A DNA stretch of 64,000 nt from Rhyacichthys aspro (Eukaryota > Chordata > Actinopteri > Gobiiformes > Rhyacichthyidae). Shown in pieces: positions 12,366 to 22,997 of this stretch. The notes under the pieces are model-generated. The model did not search any database, had not been told where the DNA came from, and saw only the letters and a list, made by a program, of their open reading frames with translations. Position 1 is the stretch's first letter; every line of letters begins with the position of its first letter. The position numbers and the translations under genes are program-made. The stretch is from contig CM072167.1 in assembly GCA_036850595.1 (NCBI GenBank), positions 63,302 through 127,301 of the forward strand, in the 5' to 3' direction.

Positions 12366-13100
12366 TTATAAAGTCTGGTCCTTCAGAGTCAAACAAGGAA
12401 CTAGAAGATAAAAATGTTTGTTAAAACAATTTAAGACCTCCATTCTATTAAAAACAGGGACGGACCCATTTAAAACATATTTAGGTAGAGCCTGAGAGCT
12501 TTTACTCACAGAAAGAGACTTAATAACTTTCCAGAATTTCTGTGGATTATTTAAGTTTTCTGTGGTGATAGATAAATAATATTCTGATTTGGCCTTTTTA
12601 ATAAGGGAAAAGCATTTGTTTCTTAGTTGTCTAAAAACAGACCAATCCTTAGTAGCACCAGTTTTTCTTGCATTGGCCCAAGCCATGTTATGCTCATGAA
12701 TAGTATCTGCCAACTCTGGGGAGAACCAGGGGTTTTCTCGCCCCTTTACCCTGTGCCTCCTTAAAGGAGCATGCTTATTTACAGTTTGCATAAAACTTTC
12801 CTCAAAAAATGTCCAAGCTAACTCTACATCTGGCAACAGACCTATATTCCTCCAGTTAACTGTAGACAAATCATGATGATAGGCTTGTTCATTTAAATGT
12901 TTGAGATTTCTCTTATAAATAATGCGTGGTTTACATTTGGAGATTTTGGTGTTCCTAACAGCAGTTACCATACAGTGGTCACTCAAGTCATTGCAGAAAA
13001 CACCTAGAGATGAAAATTTATGTGGTAAATTTGTCAAAATTAAATCAATTAAGGTAGACTTATCAAGACACTTAAGGTTGGGCTGAGTGGGTAAATCGAC
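12366..13100 (-). pseudogene. LINE endonuclease C-terminal part and linker
   Basis: This continues the previous frame after the TAG. It has LIDLILTN and SDHCMV (the endonuclease's final SDH motif), then the linker with NPWFSPEL and KAKSEYY. It ends by frameshift near 12.4 kb; a neighbouring frame (12127-12396) carries on with a SPGPDLI motif typical of the segment before the RT. Confidence 0.85.
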
Positions 13101-13103
13101 CAA

Positions 13104-13658
13104 CTAGGTAAGATTAATAGAATCACAGAAGGGCTTAAACTCATCAGAAACTGGATTAAGCCAGTTCCAGTTCAAATCTCCCACCAAAACAAGCTCACTG
13201 TAATTTATTTTGGCCAAAAGATGCTTTAGGGATTGTAATGCCACCTTGGAGACAGATGGAGGTCTATAACACCCAACGACAGTTATGCAAAGGCCCTTTG
13301 CTATTTCCACATTCAATGCCAAAAATTCCATTTGTTTACAGATAGATTCTGACAGAACTATTGATACATCAAATCTTGATTTAACATAAACAGCAATGCC
13401 GCCACCTTTTTTTGGCCTGTCGGTACGAAAAATATTGTAACCATGCATATTAATGTCCTCATTAGCAATAGTTTTAGTCAGCCAAGTTTCAGAGATTATT
13501 ACAATATCAACGTCAGTTGATTTAACCCAAATTCTGACCATGTCCATTTTGGATAACAAGCTGCGCACATTAAGATGGACAAATTTGAGCCCAGACATGG
13601 CTTTAAAGTCAGATGGTGTCTGTGTACACTGTAGCTCAGGACCAGGGTTAGGTTGCAC
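13104..13658 (-). pseudogene. LINE APE endonuclease, N-terminal part
   Basis: 184-residue frame with the APE endonuclease motifs in order: LNVRSLLSK (residues ~29-37), the catalytic-site ISETWL (~55-60), GGGIAVYVK (~85-93), GCYRPP (~129-134) and VGDLNWN (~158-164). A TAG at 13101-13103 ends the frame. The same frame continues directly into the downstream segment, so this is a single nonsense change rather than a true end. Confidence 0.85.
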
Positions 13659-13735
13659 AACTGACTTCAGTCCAAGAGACCACTTTTTATGGATTTGTAT
13701 TGGACCTCCAAAATAAATTATTTTTTGCTGATTCT

Positions 13736-13794
13736 GAATTTTAGGCCAATTAAAATTAAGTTTTCACCAATGTTCAGTGGGTCAAATATGCGTT
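13736..13794. other. LINE 5' flank
   Basis: Short AT-rich stretch between the LINE start and the hairpin repeat. No feature was recognised. Confidence 0.4.
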
Positions 13795-13965
13795 CAAAGA
13801 ATCGATTACAATAGAGCCCTTGCCACCGGCTATGGCTTGGGCCTAATAATCCAAGCAAAAATAACAGGCCCTCCCAGGCTATCGACAGCTCAGGCCTAAT
13901 AATAATAACCCAAGCAAAAATAATAGGCCCTCCCGGGCTATCGCTGGCTCGGGCCTAATAATCTC
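13795..13965 (-). repeat. Short tandem hairpin repeat (inverted copy of 18761-18935)
   Basis: About three degenerate ~60-bp units with GGCCCTCCCGGGCTATCG and GGCTCGGGCCTAATAAT. They are the reverse complement of the AGGCCCGAGCC..GGGCCTATTG units at 18.76 kb. The AGGCCC/GGGCCT ends can pair. Confidence 0.75.
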
Positions 13966-15015
13966 AGACAGAGACCAGTGCTACATTTGAAGTTCAGCAA
14001 CTTTGCTTAAAGTAGTTATTGCTAGGATTACCTCTCTTTTTTGTTAGCTAATATGACAGCAGTGGCTCAGAAGCAAAATCTCCAGACTCTTCCTGCACTC
14101 ATGGTTGTATGTGTAAAGCAAGCATTGATAGCAGAAAGTGTACAACTGAACCACTACAGAAAACACAAAGTTGGTTTCACTTTTACTGCAGGACCCTGAA
14201 ACGCTGCAGGGTTGAGTGTACACTGGTAAAACGGATCCTGCGGACAACTTTTCCAATGCTCTCTCTTGTTCCAAAGTTAATATATAGTAACCCCTAGTCT
14301 TTTTTTGTCACCAACTGGTGAGGACACATTTATTTGGAGATTAATATGCTGCTGCAATGTGTTTAATTGACTGAGTCATTGCTAGTCAAGGCGGGAGGTG
14401 GGTTTGCCATGGACAACCACCTTAACTGTAAAGCGCTGGCTGAAACACCGGTATTGCTCAATAAGTCAAATGGCCAAGAGGAGACAGAAGCCATGCTTGT
14501 TCTCTGAAAACACTAACACACTAGTACATTTCATGCTCCTTTCAGGTTTAAATGCATTATTTTTGTCCTTGTAACATTTTGTTTCAGTCACCAAGATCCT
14601 ATAAATGTGGAAGAGAGAGACAGCAGACACAAACCTTTTGACAGCCAATGGATTTTTTTCCCCCTTTAATGGCACAAAGCACTGATTTCACTGTAAAAAT
14701 GTGTGAAACTGTTTATCAGGAAATGATGAGGTTCTGCTTATGGCTATTGCATATGACCTGTTTAGACAAATCTGCAGCAAGAATAGCCACCATTTTTTAT
14801 CTCTGTCGTGCCCCTGTTACTATCTTCCATTGTGGCATAAAGGTGGAAAACAGAGAAAACAGTTATTTCTTTAGTTTGAGGTGCGGTGTAAAATTGATAA
14901 ATATCTTGCAATGAAAAGGAGAATTTTATTTATGTACTTTGTTCTGTATGTCTCTGCCCTGTTTCTGATTACAGTGTCAGAGATTAACCTTGTTTTCTTG
15001 CTGTCTTCCAACAAG
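13966..15015. other. MTPAP intron sequence upstream of the first visible exon
   Basis: No MTPAP exon was found here. An open plus-strand stretch at about 14041-14190 has no recognisable domain. The rest is non-coding. Earlier MTPAP exons are expected upstream but were not found anywhere to the left, so they probably lie outside the window. Confidence 0.45.
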
Positions 15016-15108
15016 GTCCCTTGGACAATTGTGTAATTGATGGGAACGACTGTACGTTTATCAGTGACTTCAACAAGATCCAGCTACAGAGAAACACCGA
15101 AACACTTG
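15016..15108 (+). CDS. mtpap: MTPAP exon (third from last)
   Basis: Coding exon of mitochondrial poly(A) polymerase, the nuclear-encoded non-canonical polymerase that adds A tails to mitochondrial mRNAs. A pyrimidine-rich tract and AG precede 15016, and the donor GTAAGC begins at 15109. It reads NCVIDGNDCTFISDFNKI and ends NTETL, closely matching as I recall it the vertebrate MTPAP segment just after the catalytic domain (CVIEGNNCTF, NTETLE). The exon starts two bases into a codon and ends one base into a GAA codon completed by the next exon. It encodes part of the helical palm/fingers-associated (PAP-associated) region, not the catalytic aspartates, which lie in earlier exons. Confidence 0.9.
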
Positions 15109-15179
15109 GTAAGCCTTTATCCCTTGTCAGTAATTTCTAATAGTTAATCTTCTGTTAACAACAGTCTCCTATGTTTCAG

Positions 15180-15253
15180 AACAACTGCTGTGTGACTTCT
15201 TTGAGTTTTACAGCACCTTTCCTTTCAACAGAATGTCTGTTAATATCAGAAAG
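15180..15253 (+). CDS. mtpap: MTPAP exon (second from last)
   Basis: 74-bp exon between TTTCAG and GTATGT. It reads EQLLCDFFEFYSTFPFN and then VNIRK, matching the family's LLLKEFFEYF..INIR segment of the PAP-associated domain. It joins the previous exon in frame after a 71-bp intron and ends at a codon boundary. The next exon continues in frame (R-K then G-K-E-Q-N-K) but lies 19.1 kb away. Confidence 0.92.
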
Positions 15254-15841
15254 GTATGTAACAAATGTAAAACCCAAACATGGAACCAAAGCAAATGTAG
15301 AACATGGTCTTGCATCTTTTATTGCAATGTTGTTATACAGACACAAATAATCTTCATATATACATCACATGATAATACATGACATCTATAAGTAACAAGA
15401 TTAATATAATCAGTCTTAGGTGACATAGAACTTATTCTTATTTTCTTATTATTATTCTTTGAGGTTTAGTTAAGAAATTTGTGACCTGGGACCTCTTTTA
15501 TAAACAGGGGCAATGCCACGATAAACAAATCTCTGGTAACCTTTTCTGAAAAGTTTGTTTTAATTTCTTTCTTCATTTATTTGGGTGTATTCTTAATTAA
15601 TTCGGAGTTAATTATATTGTCCCTTATATTCCCCCAACCGCAATGAGAAAATGGTTTAACCCAATATTGAGCAAAGCGGGAGATTTATGTTCAGTGTCAC
15701 TGACCGACTCTCAAACTAATAAAAAACCCCCAAAATGTTTAGATTGTTTAGAGCCATGAAAAAAAACATTTTTTTTAACATTTGTCACACTTAAATGTTT
15801 CAGATCATCAAACTAATTTGAATATTAGACAAAGATATCTG
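15254..15841. other. Start of the last MTPAP intron
   Basis: AT-rich intron sequence before the LINE. Nothing was recognised on either strand. Confidence 0.5.
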
Positions 15842-16010
15842 AATCTAAGATGGCGCTGCGGATGGTCGCCCTGGTCTTCTGGTGTGCATTGTTTTGTCTG
15901 TTTTTGTGCGTTAATTGTGTGTCAGCGTGCGCTTACACCTATGAAGAGCTCTTAAACATCAGAACAACCACCCCCTCAGATATTAAGATATATCGGATAT
16001 AGTCTTTTTA

Positions 16011-16620
16011 GTGCCTGCAGCAGGATTAGTTAACTCTTTGGCCAAAAGAGTGAGACACCGAAGACAGGGAAAGCGAGCGGGGGCCCTTCTGCGCCTATGG
16101 AGACGCGGCGCACGTGCGCCCTTACCTGGGATTTTCCTCTCCAATGTTTGCTCACTCTGCAACAAAATGGACAAACTGTCGCTGCTGTTGAGAAGAAACA
16201 GGGACTTTTCTTCCTCCTGCGTCTTGTGCTTCACAGAGACATGGCTCAATGAGCAGATCACGGACTGTGCGGTTTACCTGGAGGGATTCCAGCTCTGACA
16301 GGGACCTCTCTGACAGAAAGACAAAAGGCGGAGGCGTCTGTTTCTTCATCAACAATGCCTGGTGTACGGATGTGACTGTGATCTTGCAACACTGCTTTCC
16401 TGATCTGGAATATTTTTTCATTAACTGCAAACCATTCTACTCTCCACGTGAGTTCGCTTCATTGATTCTGGCCGCTGTTTACATCCCGCCGAGCGCGGAC
16501 GTGCGCGAAGCACACTCTCGGATCAGATTCTGTGTGTGGCGTGGACCTTCCCGGACTCCTTACTCCTTGGGGATTTTAACAAAGGAAATCTGAGCCAGGA
16601 ACTACCGGAGTACAGTTTAT
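16011..16620 (+). pseudogene. LINE endonuclease remnant
   Basis: Frames at 16011-16298 and 16249-16593 carry APE endonuclease pieces: LSNVCSLCNKMD, FTETWLNEQI, KGGGVCFFIN, AVYIPPSADV and LLGDFNK. Frameshifts near 16.29 and 16.52 kb break it. Confidence 0.8.
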
Positions 16621-16690
16621 TAAATGCCCGACAAGAGAGCAGAATACGCTCGATCATTGTTACACTACTGTCAGCGGCGCCTACAGGGCC

Positions 16691-17617
16691 GTGCCTCGCG
16701 CCGCACTCAGCTTCTCAGATCAAGTCATGGTGCACCTCATCCCAGCGTACAAACAGAGGCTGAAGCTCGCCAAACCCACAGTGAGGACTTCTAAGAAGTG
16801 GACCAGCAAGGCTGTGGAGGAGCTACGCACGTGTTTGGATACTACAGACTGGGATGTGTTCAGGGCTGCCACAGATAGTTTGGATGAGTACACAGACACT
16901 GTGAAGTCATACATTCAATTCTGTGAGGACAGTATTATTTCATCACGCACCAAGGTGACTTTCAACAATGACAAACCCTGGTTCACACCCAAACTGAGAC
17001 AGTTAAGACAACAGGCAGCATACAGAGCAGGAGACAGAGACAGCTACAGGGGAGGCAAGTATAGGTTTAGCAGAGAGGTGGCTACTGCTAGATCAAAGTA
17101 CAGTGCATATCTGGAGCAAAAGTTCTCTGCTAACAATTCTGCATCTGTATGGCACGGCCTAAAGCAGCTCACAAACTACAAACCAAAAGCTCCACGTTCT
17201 GCTGACGACCTAAAACTGGCTGAAAATCGGAACACTTTTTATGTAAGGTTTGAGGTCTCACTCTCCCTCCCCCACCCTCGTCACCCTTTCAGCCACTTCG
17301 GTCTCACACCCCTCCTCCACCCCCGTCACAGGGGACACAGCCATGCCCACCCTGGAACTCCCCACCCCCACTATCCTTTCAGTTTTGAAGAAGGATGTGC
17401 TGCAGCTTTTCAGGAAGCAAAACCCTTGGGAAAGCTCCCGGCTCGGACAGTGTCTCACCTGCCACTGTGTGACACTGTGCGGAAGAACTGGCTCCTGTTT
17501 TCAGACATTTTTAACACCTCTCTGGAGTCTTGCCATGTACCAGCCTGCTTCAAGCTGTCCACCATCATCCCTGTCCCCAAGAAGCTGGACTTAGTGACTT
17601 CAGACCTGTGGCGCTGA
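16691..17617 (+). pseudogene. LINE endonuclease tail and linker region
   Basis: 308-residue frame starting with a decayed SDH region (FSDQVMVHLIPAYKQ). It goes on to the linker (DWDVFRAA, KPWFTPKL, RDSYRGGKYR, TNYKPKAP) and then runs frameshifted into the thumb-proximal VPACFKLSTIIPVPKK. The proline- and histidine-rich middle (about 17250-17390) results from frame slippage. Confidence 0.8.
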
Positions 17618-18551
17618 TGTCTTTGGTCATGAAGTCCCTTGAGCGCCTAGTCCTCTCCCGCCTCAAGTCCATCACTTCCCCCCTCCTGGACCCTCGCATA
17701 CAGAGCCAACAGGTCTGTAGACGACACCATTAACCTGGACCTCCACTTCATTCTGCAGCACCTGGATTCCCCGGTAACCTACACCAGGATCCTGTTTGTG
17801 GACTTCAGCTCTGCATTTAACACCATCCTCCCTGAATGTCTTGAGCACTCGGACTATCAGCGTTTTCTCTCCTGCTCTTCTCCTTCTACACCAACTGCTG
17901 CACCTCTAGCCATGAGTCCGTAAAATTGATCAAGTTTGCGGACGACACCACCCTCTGTCTGCCTACAGGAGGGACGTGGGCCGCCTGGTGTCCTGGTGCA
18001 GCGGCAACAACCTGGAGCTCAACGCCCAGAAGACAATGGAGATGATCGTGGACTTCAGAAAAGATACAGCCCCGCTGCCCCCCCTTCCCCTGACAGACAC
18101 CATCACCACTGTGGACTCTTTTCGCTTCCTCGGCACCACCATCACTCAGGACCTCAAGTTGGAGCCAACCATCAGCTACCGCATCAAGAAGGCCCAGCAG
18201 AGGATGTACTTCCTGCAGCAGCTGAGGAAAGCCAAGCTGCCAGGCCAGATGATGGTGCAGTTCTACACGGCCATCATCAAGTCCATCCTCACGTCCTCCA
18301 TCACCGTGTGGTACGCTGGAGCCACTACCAGGGACAGACAGAGACTACAGCGCATTGTGCGCTCTGCTGAGAAGGTGATTGGCTGCAGCCTTCCATCTCT
18401 CCAGGACCTGTACGTCTCCAGGACTCGGGGACGAGCAGGTCGGATAGCAGCTGACCCTTCTCATCCTGGACTTGGACTATTTGAGCCACTCCCCTCGGGC
18501 AGGAGACGCACCATAAGAACAGTTTCTGCCGTTGGACTCATGAACACTTGA
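17560..18551 (+). pseudogene. LINE reverse transcriptase remnant and C-terminal domain
   Basis: RT pieces in different frames: FRPVALMSLVMKSLERL, then FVDFSSAFNTI (first catalytic aspartate, about 17800) and FADDTT (second catalytic block, about 17936). The intervening palm segment is deleted. The long frame 17976-18551 carries the conserved C-terminal part of this LINE family: WCSGNNLELN, FRFLGTTI, VWYAGAT and DPSHPGLGLFEPLPSGRR. Confidence 0.85.
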
Positions 18552-18760
18552 TAACTCTATAACACTGTCACTTTAATAAGCTGGACTCATGATCATTGAT
18601 CACTTTATGATACCTGTCACTTTAAAATGTCACTCTATTTGCACTGCCAGTTGCACTGTTCTGATTTTGCTGTATATATTTTGAGAGTAAGACTATTTTA
18701 TTCCATATATATTTTTTGGCATGCCTTATTTTATTGTTTTATCATAGTTCTATTTTTATT

Positions 18761-18960
18761 AGGCCCGAGCCGGCGATGGCCGGGAAGGCCTATTGTTTTC
18801 GTTATTATTATTATTATTAGGCCCGAGCCAGGCATTCGCCGGGAGGGCCTATTGTTTTCGCTGTGATTATTATTATTAGGCCCGAGCCAGGCATTCGCCG
18901 GGAGGGCCTATTGTTTTCGCTGTGATTATTATTATTATTATTTTTTTTTTTTTTTTTTTT
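18761..18960 (+). repeat. Tandem hairpin repeat at the head of the array
   Basis: Three units of 58-59 bp starting at 18761, 18819 and 18878. Each begins AGGCCCGAGCC and ends GGGCCTATTGTTTTCG plus an ATT run. AGGCCC and GGGCCT (AAGGCCT in the first) can pair. An ATT run and a poly-T lead into the first 790-bp unit. Confidence 0.85.
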
Positions 18961-21250
18961 TGTCTGACACTTTCAGCCCTAATTTGACCCCCTGAACGTG
19001 CTCAAAAACTCACCAAACTTTGCCCAAAATTCAGGATCGGCGAAAAATAATTTATTTTGGGGTTCGCATAAAAATCCATAAAAAGGTGGCTCGACAGCGC
19101 ACCCTGGAAAATGGAAATACATTACCCATAAAAATGCTTTTTTTTCCTAACACCAACTACCTTCCTTTCCCAGAAAAAAAATTATTATAGTTTCCCGTAA
19201 AACACCGCCTTTGGGTGAAACTGGCCCAATACCCCTTAAAACACTATTCCTAGGTTTTCATCCAAAAGGTCATTGGTCAACCTAGAACCAGTCGAAAACA
19301 AGTGGTTTTTTCTTAATGGGTGTGGTGTAACGAGCCCCTAACAGAGGCCATTTTTGGAAAATAAAATCTCCTTAACTTTCACAAACATTGTTGGATCTTT
19401 TTGACCCAATAAGCGTTTTGCACATTTGACCTAACATATGCAAATTATAGGGCTGCTTCAAAACTGGCTCTCCAGCGCCCCCTCTAAATTTATAATGGGG
19501 GCCAAAAATTTAGTTTGGTCTAGAGACATGAAATTTGGTACACACATCCCTTATGTCATGCCGATCAAAAAGCCAATCACAATGACCCCTATCTACAACT
19601 GTGTTGCCATGGGAACGCTCGAAACATGTCATTTAAATGAATGGGAGGATAAATTCAACGCTAAATTTAGGTCTTAAATGTAAATGAAACTGCACCAAAC
19701 TTCACCCAAAATTCAAGACCTTGGAGCAATAATATTTTTTGCCACTGCCATACAAATCCATAAAAAGGGGGCTCGACAGCGCACCCTAGAAAAATGGAAA
19801 TACATTACGCCAATGGGAAGTGAAAGTACATTTTTTTGGCCGTAAAGTCACCAACTTTGGTACACACATTCCTTTCCCCGAGGCAAACAAAAAATATTAT
19901 TATGGCTTTGCCCGCTGACAAACAGGAAGTCCGCCATTTTGGGTGAAACATGCAACGCCCAAAATCGGACCCCTCATTCAAAACACTACTTGTCCTAGGG
20001 TTTTCATCCAAAAGACTCCAAATTTGGTCAGAATCATCTAGACACATGAGCCGACAAAAATTATCAATTTATTTTTTGATATCTTAATGGGTGTGGCTGT
20101 AAATAGCCCCTAACGAGGAGGCCATTTTTGGAAAAAGAAAATCTCCTGTAACTTTCACATACACTGTCAGATTTGGTGGGACCCAATGAAGCGTTTGTGC
20201 ACATTAATGACCTGAACACAGTGATATGCAAATGATAGGACTGTCTTCAAAACTGGCTCTCCAGCGCCCCCTATAAATTTATAATGGGGGCCAAAAATTT
20301 AGTTTGGTCTAGAGACATGAAATTTGGTACACACATCTCTTATGTCATGCCGAACAAAAAACCCAATCACAATGACCCCCTATCTACAACCATGTTGCCA
20401 TGGAAATGCTCCAAATATGCAATGTAAATGAATGGGAGGATAAATTCAACGCTAAATTGAGTGCCTAAACGTCACTTAAACCGCACCAAACTTTACCCAA
20501 AATTCAAGACCACTGAGTAATAATTTTTTTGCCACTAACATACAAATCCATAAAAAGGGGCTCAACAGCGCACCCTGAAAAATGGGTATACATTACGCCA
20601 ATGGAAAGTGAAAGTACATTTTTTTGCCCTAAAGTCACCAACTTTGGTACACACATTCCTTACACCGAGTCAAACAAAAAATATTATTATGGCTTTGCTC
20701 CATGACAAACAGGAAGTCCGCCATTTTGGGTGGAACATGCGACGCCCAAAATCACACTCCTCATTCAAAATACTACTTGTCCTAGGGTTTTCATCCAAAA
20801 GACTCCAAATTTGGTCAGAATCATCTAGACACATATGCAAAAAAAAAAAATTATCAATTTATGTTTTGATATCTTAATGGGTGTGGCCGTAACAAGCCCC
20901 TAACGAGGAGGCCATTTTTGGAAAAAGAAAATCTCCTGTAACTTTCACATACACTGTCAGATTTGGTTGGCCCCAATGAAGCGTTTGTGCACATTAATGA
21001 CCTGAACACAGTGATATTCAAATAATGGGACTGTCTTTATAACTGGCTCTCCTTCACAGTAAAAAATGCAGTCTTGCCCAGGACATTTCTCCCCGATGTT
21101 GCAAAGGGAGGCGAAATGAAGTCCTTTCGAGAACATTTACTCTCGCGGTTGCAAGGGGAGTCGACGTGCGGTCTTCCCGAGGAAACGTGCCTCCCCGCGG
21201 TCGCAAGGGATGCGAGGGCCTTTGACGCCGCTTGCGGCTTTAATTATTAT
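18961..21250 (+). repeat. Array block 1 (three units)
   Basis: Head GTCTGACACTTTCAGCCC, three units, long GC-rich tail (about 21055-21242). It is very similar to block 4, sharing the same head and the same tail beginning CACAGTAAAAAATGCAG. The first unit is about 106 bp short, with many small gaps between 19128 and 19440. Confidence 0.8.
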
Positions 21251-21261
21251 TTTTTTTTTTT

Positions 21262-22985
21262 GTCTTGCACTATCAGTGCTAATTTGACCCCCTGAACGTG
21301 CTCAAAAACTCACCAAACTTTGCCCAAAATTCAGGATCGGCGAAAAATAATTTATTTTCGAGGTCGCATAAAAATCCATAAAAAGGTGGCTCGACAGCGC
21401 ACCCTGGAAAATGGAAATACATTAGGCCAATGGGAAGTGAAAGTACTTTTTTTTTGCCGTAAAGCCACCAACTTTGGTACACACATTCCTTATCCCGAGG
21501 CAAACAAAAAATATTATTATGGCTTTGCCCGCTGACAAACAGGAAGTCCGCCATTTTGGGTGAAACATGCGACGCCCAAAATCGCACCCCTCATTCAAAA
21601 CACTACTTGTCCTAGGGTTTTCATCCAAAAGGCTCCAATTTTGGTCAGAATCACCTAGACACCTGAGCCGACAAAAATTATCAAGTGGTTTTTTGATATC
21701 TTAATGGGTGTGGTCGTAACGAGCCCCTAACGAGGAGGCCATTTTTGTAAAAATAAAATCTCTTGTAACTTTCACAAACATTGTTGGATCTGGTTGAACC
21801 CAATGAAGCGTTTGTGCACATTAATGACCTGAACACAATGATATGCAAATTATAGGGCTAGCTTCAAAACTGGCTCTCCAGCGCCCCCTCTAAATTTATA
21901 ATGGGGACCAAAAATTTAGTTTTGTCTAGAGACATGAAATTTGGTACACACATCCCTTATGTCATGTCGAACAAAAAAGCCAATCACAATGACCCCCTAT
22001 CTACAACCGTGTTGCCATGGGAATGCTCGAAACATGTAATTTAAATGAATGGGAGGATAAATTCGACGCTAAATCGAGGTCTTAAATGTAAATGAAACCG
22101 CACCAAACTTCACCCAAAATTCTAGACCTTTGAGCAATAATATTTGTTGCCACTGCCATACAAATCCATTAAAAGGGGGCTCGACAGCGCACCCTAGAAA
22201 AATGGAAATACATTACGCCAATGGGAAGTGAAAGTACATTTTTTTTGCCGTAAAGTCACCAACTTTGGTACACACATTCCTAACACCGAGTCAAACAAAA
22301 AATATTATTATGGCTTTGCTCCATGACAAACAAGAAGTCCACCATTTTGAGTGGAACATGCGACGCCCAAAATCGCACCCCTCATTCAAAATACTACTTG
22401 TCCTAGGGTTTTCATCCAAAAGACTCCAAATTTGGTCAGAATCATCTACACACATGAGCTGATAAAAATTATCAATTTATTTTTTGATATCTTAATGGGT
22501 GTGGCCGTAACAAGCCCCTAACGAGGAGGCCATTTTTGGAAAAAGAAAATCTCCTCTAACTTTCACATACACTGTCAGATTTGGTTGGACCCAATGAAGT
22601 GTTTGTGCACATTAATGACCTGAACACAGTGATATGCAAATGATAGGGCTAGATTCAAAACTGGCTCTCCAACGCCCCCTATAAATTTATAATGGGGGCC
22701 AAAAATTTTGTTTGGTCTAAAGACATGAAAATTGGTACACACATCCCTGATGTCATGCTGAACAAAAAACCCAATCACAATGACCTCCTACCTAAAACCG
22801 TGTTGCCATGGGAACGCTGGAGACATGTAATGTAAATGAATGGGAGGCTGAAATTGAACGCTAAATGTAGCTCCCACAGTTGCAAGGACAGGCGACGTGC
22901 GATCTTCCCGAGGAAACGTGCCCCCCGCGGCCGCAAGGGATGCGAGGGCCTTTGACGCCGCTTGCGGCTTTAATTATTTTTTTTT
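21262..22985 (+). repeat. Array block 2 (two units)
   Basis: Head GTCTTGCACTATCAGTGC, two units, tail about 22870-22975. The last unit and tail nearly match those of block 3. Confidence 0.8.
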
Positions 22986-22997
22986 TATTTTTTTTTC

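Larger units (their letters stand above)
12060..13735 (-). mobile_element. LINE, endonuclease part, 5' region
   Basis: Minus-strand LINE segment. It begins near 13735 with the VQPNPGP motif common at the start of fish LINE endonuclease ORFs, runs through an APE-type endonuclease and the linker, and breaks before the RT. It carries an in-frame stop and a frameshift (see the pseudogene entries). Confidence 0.8.
15842..18750 (+). mobile_element. LINE with internal deletions, 5' portion
   Basis: Plus-strand non-LTR retrotransposon inside the MTPAP intron. It starts near AAGATGGCGCTGCGG, a usual 5' end for such elements. Broken frames then cover endonuclease, linker, RT and C-terminal parts. Deletions remove much of the RT core. 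Its 3' UTR runs to about 18750 and appears to resume at 31172 (TTGTATTCTATGTTGCACC), so the tandem array lies inside it. Confidence 0.85.

Noticed and set aside
14041..14290. Possible MTPAP exon upstream of 15016
   Set aside because: An open stretch preceded by an AG, but the peptide does not match the MTPAP segment expected before the visible exons, and it has no good donor.
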